From: UBA9926 sp038131595 | GTDB taxonomy: Bacteria > Pseudomonadota > Gammaproteobacteria > Pseudomonadales > Azotimanducaceae | Assembly: GCA_038131595.1 (NCBI GenBank) | Contig: JAYPPR010000008.1 | Span: 682,001-746,000 of the forward strand | Direction of reading: 5' to 3' | Length of the DNA stretch: 64,000 bases | In this document: piece by piece, positions 44,929 through 52,641 of the stretch | Numbering within the stretch: the first letter of the stretch is position 1 | How the letters are laid out: each line of letters opens with the position of its first letter | Notes under the pieces: generated by a model | Database searches by the model: none | What the model saw: only the letters and a program-made list of their open reading frames with translations | Told to the model about the DNA's origin: nothing | Made by a program: the position numbers and the translations under genes

Positions 44929-46841
44929 CGCGCTGCTTGAAGAAGGCTGCTGGGGTCCGCTGCTTGCAAAGATGGCTCGATATCCATCAGATAAGCATCG
45001 ATGATCGCCCTTGCCACAGGCGCTGCATTCTCGCTACCACCACCGCCATTTTCCAATAAGACTGCCACCGCGATCGAAGGATCGACCACAGGAGCGAAAG
45101 CAATGAACCACGCATGCTTTCTCAGCCGCTCGTCGATGAGATCCTCGTCGTATACCTCACCCTGGCTAATGCCTACCACTTGCGCAGTACCCGACTTTCC
45201 AGCCATCGTATACGGAATATCTCGACCGATATAAGCCCACGCTGTTCCATTCTCTCCAAATCGCTGGTTGCCTCGATGCACCACTTTTTTCATGCCGCCG
45301 ATAATCGTTTCCCAGGCCCAATCAGGAATGCGGTTTAGCTCATCGAACTGCCCCATCGAACCATTGTCTCGCACGCGGTCTTTCACCATGACCGCCGGTC
45401 GAAATTTCCCGCGGTTGGCTAAGGTTGCAACCGCCTGGGCCATCTGTAGCGGCGTGACCAACATATCTCCCTGACCAATACCTAAATTGATCGTATCTCC
45501 GGGCCGCCAAGACTCACCTCGACTGGCCTGCTTCCATTCCTGATCGGGAAGTAACCCTCGCTTTGCCTCTGGGAGATCTACGGATAGATTCTGACCAAAC
45601 CCAAAGGGTCTAAGCTGGCTCGCCAGTAGGTCAATACCCATCCTATGGGCAAGATCATAGAAATAAACATTGCAGGACCGATAAAGCGCCTTTTGAATAT
45701 GGACGTGTCCATGCCCACCTGAATCACTTTTGGTCCAATTCCAATCCCGGTACAAGCGAGTCTCACCCTCGAGCCGAAACCAGCCCGGATCGTCGATGAC
45801 ACCGTCGGTCGTTATATGACCCGACATCAGGCCTACTAAGCCAATGAACGGCTTGAGCGTCGAACCGGGCTCATACTGGCCTTGCAGCGCGCGATTGAAT
45901 AAAGGTACGTCGATTGACCCGGTTAATGCGTCAAATGCCTCATGGGTCAACCCTGTCATAAAGGGATTAGGGTCGTAGGACGGTTTACTGAGTAATGCGA
46001 GCACCCCTCCTGACGCCGGCTCTATGGCTACAACCGCGCCTCGGCGATCACCCATCGCTTGGTCCGCCGCTCTCTGAAGACGGGTATTGAGATAAAGCAT
46101 CAGATCATCGCCCCGTCTCGGAGCCTGCCGACTGACGACCTTCATCACTCTACCCTTCGCGTTCACCTCGACCTGGTCAAAGCCCACGCCGCCAAGGAGT
46201 GCGTCCTCATAAAAGCGTTCAACGCCGAGCTTACCGATATGGTTCGTGCCGACATAAGCTGAGGGATCAATCAAGCGTTGATCTTCACTGTTGATCATTC
46301 GTACCGAACCCACAGCATGTGCTGTCAGCGCTCCCTCGGGATAATGTCTCAAGAGTTCGGCACGAACAGCAAACCCCGGCAACCACATTCGGTTAGCTTC
46401 AAAACGAGCCACCTCCTCGTCGGTCAGGTTGTACATCAACGTTACGGCCTCAAAGCGCTTTGTTCGTCGCTTGAGTGCAGTTCGAATTCTTTCCTCTGTT
46501 GAGGCATCGATAGCCAAGACCTTTTTTAGCGCATCGAGACTATCGTCTACCGATCGGACTTGCTCTGGAATCATAACCAGCTGTCTTGCCGGTAAATTCT
46601 CAGCCAGGATGTTGCCTTCACTATCGAAAATGAGCCCCCTGGAGGGCGCGTTCGCCACAAGTTGCATTCTGTTTTCATCGGATCGAGTAACGAATGCGTC
46701 GTAACGCACAAACTGTAGGTATCCAACCCGAGCCAACAGCAAGCCAAACAGCAATGCCACCACCATCGCTCCGATCGATACGCGCTCGATGTAGATTTGC
46801 GCCTCGCTCCGATGGTCTTTAAGAATGGAAGGTTCAGCCAT
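44925..46841 (-). CDS. mrdA: Penicillin-binding protein 2
   Basis: The 638-residue transpeptidase has one N-terminal membrane anchor, a pedestal domain, and the active-site motifs EPGSTLKP (Ser nucleophile), YRSCNVYFY and AGKSGTAQV. It crosslinks lateral peptidoglycan with RodA. It follows rlmH by eight bases. Confidence 0.97.
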   Translation of the reverse strand: MAEPSILKDHRSEAQIYIERVSIGAMVVALLFGLLLARVGYLQFVRYDAFVTRSDENRMQLVANAPSRGLIFDSEGNILAENLPARQLVMIPEQVRSVDDSLDALKKVLAIDASTEERIRTALKRRTKRFEAVTLMYNLTDEEVARFEANRMWLPGFAVRAELLRHYPEGALTAHAVGSVRMINSEDQRLIDPSAYVGTNHIGKLGVERFYEDALLGGVGFDQVEVNAKGRVMKVVSRQAPRRGDDLMLYLNTRLQRAADQAMGDRRGAVVAIEPASGGVLALLSKPSYDPNPFMTGLTHEAFDALTGSIDVPLFNRALQGQYEPGSTLKPFIGLVGLMSGHITTDGVIDDPGWFRLEGETRLYRDWNWTKSDSGGHGHVHIQKALYRSCNVYFYDLAHRMGIDLLASQLRPFGFGQNLSVDLPEAKRGLLPDQEWKQASRGESWRPGDTINLGIGQGDMLVTPLQMAQAVATLANRGKFRPAVMVKDRVRDNGSMGQFDELNRIPDWAWETIIGGMKKVVHRGNQRFGENGTAWAYIGRDIPYTMAGKSGTAQVVGISQGEVYDEDLIDERLRKHAWFIAFAPVVDPSIAVAVLLENGGGGSENAAPVARAIIDAYLMDIEPSLQAADPSSLLQAAR

Positions 46842-46849
46842 GCGCTCAG

Positions 46850-47317
46850 TTACTTATGGTAGGGATGCATACGGTTGATACTCCACGCACGGTAGAGCTG
46901 CTCAGCGATCAGGACCCGCATCATAAAATGAGGGAACGTCATAAGTGAGACACTGATCGATCGGTTGACATCTCGCATCAAACCGGACGAAAGACCATCG
47001 GGACCGCCGATCAGCAATTGGACGAGGGGATATTCATTCATCCAGCCAGACATTTCACTGGCTAGCGTCTCAGTATCAAGCGACTTACCCGACTTATCTA
47101 AGGCAATGACCAGTGCTCTTGGATGAATAAGGTCGCGGATCGCACGCTCCTCCTCTTTCGCATACTTAGCGATCGATCCCGTCTTGTGCCGTTTCGCAAC
47201 TGGATACTCTTTCAAGATGAGCTCGCAGTCTCCTTTCATTCTTCCTTGATAGGTATCAAACCCTTCGCGGACCCAGCCAGGTGGCTTGGTTCCCGCCGCA
47301 ATCAATTCAATCTTCAT
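46850..47317 (-). CDS. rlmH: 23S rRNA pseudouridine-1915 N3-methyltransferase
   Basis: The 155-residue SPOUT enzyme matches the family length exactly from the ATG at 47317 (MKIELIAAGTK). It has the SAM-binding LLIGGPDGLS and a C-terminal EQLYRAWSI..HPYHK. It overlaps the end of rsfS by 11 bases. Confidence 0.97.
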   Translation of the reverse strand: MKIELIAAGTKPPGWVREGFDTYQGRMKGDCELILKEYPVAKRHKTGSIAKYAKEEERAIRDLIHPRALVIALDKSGKSLDTETLASEMSGWMNEYPLVQLLIGGPDGLSSGLMRDVNRSISVSLMTFPHFMMRVLIAEQLYRAWSINRMHPYHK

Positions 47318-47663
47318 CCTGCGATGACTCAATCTGGCCAGGACTGAGGCTCCAAAGCCGTTCTAAGTCGTAGAGTGCTCGCACTTCGGGTTGCATGAGA
47401 TGCACAATGACGTCGCCAAGATCGACCAGAACCCACTCACCATCTTCTTCGCCCTCAACGCCCAGTGGGCGACAGCCAGCCGCTTTGGCATGCTCGACCA
47501 CATTGGCGGCGAGCGCCTTAATTTGCCGCTTAGATTGTCCGCTAGCGACAACCATAAGATCAGCAATATCAGTCTGACCTTGTACATCCAGGGTCACCAC
47601 CTCTTCTGCTTTGATCTCGTCGAGTGCCTCTAGCACCAATGCCTTTAACGTTTCCAAATCCAA
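47307..47663 (-). CDS. rsfS: Ribosomal silencing factor RsfS
   Basis: The 118-residue protein binds L14 and blocks subunit joining in starvation. It has DIADLMVVASGQSKRQIKALA and WVLVDLGDVIVHLMQPEVR, the family core. It lies three bases after nadD. Confidence 0.96.
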   Translation of the reverse strand: MDLETLKALVLEALDEIKAEEVVTLDVQGQTDIADLMVVASGQSKRQIKALAANVVEHAKAAGCRPLGVEGEEDGEWVLVDLGDVIVHLMQPEVRALYDLERLWSLSPGQIESSQDED

Positions 47664-47666
47664 ACC

Positions 47667-48314
47667 TCAGTGCCTCCTAGCCTCTTCACCTTCATAAAGC
47701 TGGTGTTGGCTTATATAAGCTTGTACTTCAAGCGGTAGATCCTCAACAGGCTTACCATCTGTTAGTTGCGCCCTGACACGCGTTGCCGACACGTCGATTG
47801 CATTGAACTCGAGTCGATAAATGCCGCCGCTCGCAGTCATATTATCTTCAATTTTTTGCAGCCGCGGATAGCGCGCGACCGACACGTTGGCTTCACCGCT
47901 CAGCCCGGCGCGAGGGACGACTAAAAAGTGCGCAAGGTCCAAAAGGTGCTCCGACTCAACCCAGTTAGGCAAATCCGCCAGTGCATCTTGCCCGAGCACA
48001 AAGAAAATGGGCGTTAGCGGAGAGTGCGTTTGCCGCAGATGCCGCAGTACCTCAATCGTTGGCACGGTGCGTCCCGTTTTGTACTCGAACCGATCGATCA
48101 CGACGCTTCGCATTTTCTTCGTTGCGAGTTCCAGCATCGCAAGTCGATGCTCTGGAGAAGCAGTACAAGCTCCTCGATGACCCGGAACGTAGGCAGGCAA
48201 CATTCTAACGCGCACTCCCAGTTGGGAGATAAGGGATCTAACAATGGCGAGGTGTCCTTCATGGACGGGATCAAATGTGCCACCGAATACCACTTCGGCG
48301 CTTTGCTTGCTCAT
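47667..48314 (-). CDS. nadD: Nicotinate-nucleotide adenylyltransferase
   Basis: The 215-residue enzyme makes deamido-NAD. It has the nucleotidyl-transferase motif GGTFDPVHEGHL (HxGH) and the C-terminal ISATR-like segment (IDVSATRVR). The ATG at 48314 overlaps the proA stop by four bases (ATGA). Confidence 0.96.
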   Translation of the reverse strand: MSKQSAEVVFGGTFDPVHEGHLAIVRSLISQLGVRVRMLPAYVPGHRGACTASPEHRLAMLELATKKMRSVVIDRFEYKTGRTVPTIEVLRHLRQTHSPLTPIFFVLGQDALADLPNWVESEHLLDLAHFLVVPRAGLSGEANVSVARYPRLQKIEDNMTASGGIYRLEFNAIDVSATRVRAQLTDGKPVEDLPLEVQAYISQHQLYEGEEARRH

Positions 48315-49576
48315 CCGCGGATTTGTCCCTCGCCTCGCACCACCCACTTCAATGTGGTCAACCCTTCCAAACCCACCGGACCCCTAGCATGCAAGCGATC
48401 TGTTGAAATCCCGATCTCTGCACCTAATCCATATTCAAAGCCATCAGCGAAACGCGTTGAAGCATTAACCATGACGGAACTGGAATCGACCTCTCGAATA
48501 AAACGATTCGCGCTCGCCTCCTCAGCTGTCACTATCGTTTCTGTGTGATGAGAGCCGTAGCGATTGATATGACTAATCGCCTCGTCAACACCCGATACCA
48601 CTCGAATTGAGATGATTGGCCCAAGATATTCAGTTGACCAATCGGCTTCCGTCGCCCCAACTACTCGCTCCACGCCACCCAATAAGCCCATGGCACGCTC
48701 GCAAGCTCTTATTTCAACGCCTGCATCGTTCAAGCGGCGACCGATGTTGGGTAGCCAATCGCTGGCTATCGCTTCATGAACCAGCAATGACTCCAGCGCG
48801 TTACAAACCGAGTTGCGTTGGGTTTTCCCATTCAAGACAATCGCACTCGCCATCTCAGGATCCGCGCTGGCATCAATGAATGCATGGCAGTTGCCGTCCA
48901 AGTGCTTGAGCACCGGAATCTTACTTTCGCTGGCAATCCGCTCTATCAAAGACTTGCCACCACGTGGAATGATCAGATCAACATCCCTTGCTTGCTGTAA
49001 CAGGTGGCCAACGGCGTCCCGATCTGTGGTGCCAACCAATTGCACGAGTCCCTTGGGTAGTGAAGCTGATTCAAGGCCATTCGCGATTAATGCAGCGAGC
49101 GCTTGATTGGTCTTAATACACTCAGATCCACCTCGAAGGATCACCGCATTGCCTGCCTTAAGGCAGAGCGCCGCTGCATCGACCGTGACATTAGGCCGCG
49201 ATTCATAAATCATTCCGATGACACCGATGGGCGTTCTCATCCTTGAAATTAGTAAGCCGTTGGGCCGCCTTGTTTCGTCAACAATCGCACCCACCGGGTC
49301 TTCTAGTGCCGCCACCTGCGTCAGCCCCTCGCACATTGCCGATACGCGATCGGAATCAAGGGTCATTCTCTCAATGAGTGGCGGCTCAAGGCCGTTAGAT
49401 CTTGCCCGATCGCAATCAATGGCGTTGGCTGCGAGAATGCGGTCGACTTGTTCACTAAGAAGCTGAGCTATCGCCTCGAGCGCGTCATTTTTCTGATGAG
49501 TGGTCGCTCGGCTGCCCACCGCGCTGCTTGAGCGCGCTTGCATCGCAAGGGATTCGATGTGCTCTTTTACATCCAT
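48311..49576 (-). CDS. proA: Gamma-glutamyl phosphate reductase
   Basis: The 421-residue enzyme makes glutamate semialdehyde for proline. It has IGVIGMIYESRPNVT, the LIIPRGGKSLI segment and the catalytic Cys in TQRNSVCNALESLL. It heads the operon that continues with nadD, rsfS, rlmH and the cell-wall genes. proB is not in the window. Confidence 0.96.
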   Translation of the reverse strand: MDVKEHIESLAMQARSSSAVGSRATTHQKNDALEAIAQLLSEQVDRILAANAIDCDRARSNGLEPPLIERMTLDSDRVSAMCEGLTQVAALEDPVGAIVDETRRPNGLLISRMRTPIGVIGMIYESRPNVTVDAAALCLKAGNAVILRGGSECIKTNQALAALIANGLESASLPKGLVQLVGTTDRDAVGHLLQQARDVDLIIPRGGKSLIERIASESKIPVLKHLDGNCHAFIDASADPEMASAIVLNGKTQRNSVCNALESLLVHEAIASDWLPNIGRRLNDAGVEIRACERAMGLLGGVERVVGATEADWSTEYLGPIISIRVVSGVDEAISHINRYGSHHTETIVTAEEASANRFIREVDSSSVMVNASTRFADGFEYGLGAEIGISTDRLHARGPVGLEGLTTLKWVVRGEGQIRG

Positions 49577-50014
49577 GTCGCGTTACTCGCTGTCCTTCCT
49601 AGCATTCGTCTAACAAAACCTAACCCTTACAACCGCTGGGGCTATATATTACTCACGTTGGTGAGCGGCCATTTGTCTGCCATAGTTCTGGCTATCTGTT
49701 TGCTACGTTTTTGCTATCTATCTGCTGTCTGGCTGCTGTCTGGCTGCTGTCTGGCTGTTAGTTAAGTGCCCGCTGACAGTAACTGATGGATCATCAGCCA
49801 TCCAATGGGTATCTCGTGCGCCGTTGCCTTAACTAACAAGCTCTCTCGATTTTGATTCAAGCCGCGATTTGATCGTGTTTGGCAATGCTTGACGTAGTGG
49901 CTATCTGACCTGCGATCAAATCACGAGCATGCTAAGGCTATTCGTAGTTCCTGTGGTAGTGGTAGTTCTTGTAGTAGTTCTTGGCCTCCTTGCAGCCAAG
50001 GGCACTCACCGACG
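49577..50014. other. 438-base intergenic region, repeat-rich
   Basis: No gene is supported. It contains an 11-base minisatellite (49722-49757, listed separately) preceded by degenerate TTGCTATC units, and a GTAGTT-rich stretch around 49943-49980. The proA promoter must be here but is not obvious. Confidence 0.4.
49722..49757. repeat. 11-base tandem repeat CTGCTGTCTGG, 3.3 copies
   Basis: Three perfect CTGCTGTCTGG units followed by CTG lie upstream of proA. This is a slippage-prone minisatellite similar in kind to the heptamer array at 24204. Confidence 0.9.
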
Positions 50015-50680
50015 TTACTCACCGGTGCCTTTTTCTTTTTGTATCTCGTCAAGCATGCGCTCTATTCGCGTCAAGCGAGCCAGCGGATCGGAAAGTTCAA
50101 GAAAGCGCTGACGCATCGCATTCTTAATGGGTAGCAGCTCAACCAGCCGCCCTCCTAACTCAGCCGCATGCTCATAACGAGGCTGCCTTGCCTCTCGAGC
50201 GACACCGGGATGCGCAAGGAGGTCTTCCAAAATCCCGACCAGCAGCTCGTCCTCTGGTCCCACAGGAATGGATGGCTCTGGCTCGAGCAACCGACACTCG
50301 GCTCGCAACCCGCCCGATACATCTTCATACGCGTCAAGAATTTTCAGCTTTTGGCGGGCAGTTAGCACCACCTCAAGCTGGCCTTTGGCGTTTTGGTCAA
50401 AATCCAAAATCTCGCAATAGGTCCCGACTGACGCAATTTCAGGATGACTTTGGGCACGTGTTTCTTCTGCGGATGCAGCATCACCGGTTGAACCATCGTT
50501 TACCCAGATCTGCTGCTCGCTTAGGACTAAGCCAACGCCCACCGCATCTTTAAGACTTCGACCCAGCAGGTCTTGATCTTGAGCCGACGCAACCGTCATC
50601 TTTAACTTCCCGCCCGGAAACAAAACCAGAGGCACCGGGAGCAGACCTATCTCAATGTCCGAGTTGTGCACATTCATCAT
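50015..50680 (-). CDS. LON substrate-binding-domain protein
   Basis: The protein is a stand-alone Lon N-terminal domain (PF02190): IGLLPVPLVLFPGGKLKMTV, SVGTYCEILDF and a C-terminal helical segment ending IERMLDEIQKEKG. It lacks ATPase and protease domains. Its role is not established; it may bind unfolded substrates. The start is uncertain: ATG at 50680 or 50677, or a TTG at 50713 that touches the ssb stop. It follows ssb directly. Confidence 0.85.
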   Translation of the reverse strand: MMNVHNSDIEIGLLPVPLVLFPGGKLKMTVASAQDQDLLGRSLKDAVGVGLVLSEQQIWVNDGSTGDAASAEETRAQSHPEIASVGTYCEILDFDQNAKGQLEVVLTARQKLKILDAYEDVSGGLRAECRLLEPEPSIPVGPEDELLVGILEDLLAHPGVAREARQPRYEHAAELGGRLVELLPIKNAMRQRFLELSDPLARLTRIERMLDEIQKEKGTGE

Positions 50681-50713
50681 AGGGAGATACGACGCCTTTA
50701 CTTCACCTACCAA

Positions 50714-51163
50714 TTAGAAAGGGATGTCATCGTCAAAGTCGTCTGATGGGGGAGGACCGAAATCATCTGATTGTTGACTCCGACTGGGGGCTGAACCGCC
50801 ACCACCCATTGCACCCATCCCGCCTTCACCTCGCGAATCCAACATCTGCATTTCGTTGGCGACGATTTCTGTGGTGTAGTGCTTTTGCCCTTCTCGCTCC
50901 CATTCTCTCGTTCTAAGTTCGCCTTCGACATACACTTTTGAACCTCGCTTGAGGTACTCATTGGCGATCTCAGCTAATCGGTTGAAGAAAACAATCCGAT
51001 GCCACTCCGTTCGCTCCTTTTGCTCTCCAGAATCGCGGTCTCTCCAAGACTTAGAAGTAGCAATAGACACATTAGTCACCGCACCGCCGGAGGGCATATA
51101 TCGTGTTTCTGGATCTCGCCCCAGGTTGCCAACCAGAATCACCTTGTTGATGCCTCTCGCCAT
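50714..51163 (-). CDS. ssb: Single-stranded DNA-binding protein
   Basis: The 149-residue protein has the OB fold (INKVILVGNLGRDPETRYMP.. KERTEWHRIVFFNRLAEIA), a Gly/Ser/Gln linker and the acidic partner-binding tail DDDIPF. The start has GGGAGAAA upstream. It is near but not divergent to uvrA, since an MFS gene lies between them. Confidence 0.97.
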   Translation of the reverse strand: MARGINKVILVGNLGRDPETRYMPSGGAVTNVSIATSKSWRDRDSGEQKERTEWHRIVFFNRLAEIANEYLKRGSKVYVEGELRTREWEREGQKHYTTEIVANEMQMLDSRGEGGMGAMGGGGSAPSRSQQSDDFGPPPSDDFDDDIPF

Positions 51164-51299
51164 TTGATTTCTCCCAACTATTTTTCTGCGATTCTAACAC
51201 CTGAATCTCTTAATCGTGGTCTCATTTACAGGACTTTGACTCTTCAACCTGGCCGTATCCACCTAAATTCAGCATGCTTTGGCTACTTATCATTCGCTA

Positions 51300-52460
51300 T
51301 TAACCAGACACGCCTGCCTCGAATCTTGACCTCAATGCGGCCCGTTCGACTACGGTGAACAGAGCCAACACCGTCGCGCAAACGATCAGAAGCGCAGCAT
51401 CCCCCAGCACAGAAACAATGAATCCTCCCGCTGCCCCGCCGAGAGCAATGCCGGCGAATTGGCAGGTGCTGTAGATCCCCATCACCAATCCTCGACGTGA
51501 TGCACTAGCCAACAGGGTTGCTCGACTAGGGTAGCTGGCTTCAAGAAAGTTAAATCCCATAAAGAGCAGAATAGACGCGAGCACGAGCAGCCCGGGCGTA
51601 GGTTCAGTCGTCAATAAGATCATTGCTATCGCCATCAAGGGAAAAGGCCAAACAGCAGATGAAGTGCTTCCTCCGCGTCTATCTTTCGCGAGCGGCCAAG
51701 CGATGAAAACAAGCGAAAGCACTAAGACAACCAGATAGAAAAGACCATGGTCGCCAACCGCCACCCCCGCTTGAACTAGCGCCTGGGGCAACATCAGAAA
51801 TACCGCCATTAGTACGAAATGATTTAAGGCGATCCCGACGCAAATAAAAGTAAGGCTCGCTCGATGGTCAGGAGTCAGCCATGGCCCCTCGTCTATCTGT
51901 CCATGGATTTGGGGTGATTGGTCTTGCCGTTCATCGAGAGTCAAAACCAGCAATGCCGCAACCAATGCCAGCCCCCCACAGAACCAGAACAGAGAAGACA
52001 GCCCCAATGTCGAATAAAGCCAAGGCCCAACCACCATCGACAAGCCAAATGCCAAGGCAATACTACCTCCAACCCCAGCCATAGCCACTGATCGCCTCTC
52101 TGGAACGACGACATCTCCAATCCACGCAAGTAAAACGCCAGCAATAGCGGCGCTTCCCTGCATAAACCTTCCGGCAATAACACCTAGCGCCGTGTCGCTG
52201 AGCGCAGCTATTACACTGCCCGCAGCGAAGACAAGTAACGCCATTAGTATGACCCTTCGGCGTCCATACCGGTCAGAGGCCCAACCCAAGGGTATTTGCA
52301 GCAGACACTGGGCGATGCCGTAGACCCCAACTGCTAATCCGATTTGCCATGCTGTTGCACCGAGTTCCTCAACCGCTGCGATTGCAAAGACAGGCAAAAT
52401 GCAAAAAAGGCCGAGCATTCGCAGGAAATAAAGCAGGTAAATCAGGCCTATTGTTGGCAT
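51300..52460 (-). CDS. MFS transporter, drug-efflux type
   Basis: The 386-residue protein has about twelve membrane segments, with the MFS loop GWASDRYGRRRVILM between helices 2 and 3 and a second GIYSTCQFAGIALGGAAGGF region in the C-half. It resembles the membrane part of YajR-like exporters but ends without a C-terminal cytosolic domain. The substrate is unknown. It is divergent from uvrA and 136 bases upstream of ssb. Confidence 0.85.
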   Translation of the reverse strand: MPTIGLIYLLYFLRMLGLFCILPVFAIAAVEELGATAWQIGLAVGVYGIAQCLLQIPLGWASDRYGRRRVILMALLVFAAGSVIAALSDTALGVIAGRFMQGSAAIAGVLLAWIGDVVVPERRSVAMAGVGGSIALAFGLSMVVGPWLYSTLGLSSLFWFCGGLALVAALLVLTLDERQDQSPQIHGQIDEGPWLTPDHRASLTFICVGIALNHFVLMAVFLMLPQALVQAGVAVGDHGLFYLVVLVLSLVFIAWPLAKDRRGGSTSSAVWPFPLMAIAMILLTTEPTPGLLVLASILLFMGFNFLEASYPSRATLLASASRRGLVMGIYSTCQFAGIALGGAAGGFIVSVLGDAALLIVCATVLALFTVVERAALRSRFEAGVSG

Positions 52461-52641
52461 GGTTTAACACCTCGCGCCGAAGGTCATTCCAAAAAAAGAG
52501 TGATCTTTTTGATATCGGTTCGCGTTAATCGATGATGATGCATTCCGATCTCTCGGTGGCTCTGCGTGTATTATGCGCTATCGATCTAACCAATTTTGGC
52601 TACACCCAACCGACGAAGCAGCATATCGTTGAGATGAATTG

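Noticed and set aside
52461..52641. SOS (LexA) box upstream of uvrA
   Set aside because: No CTGT-N8-ACAG sequence is present in the 180 bases before the start, so SOS control is not supported from this sequence.
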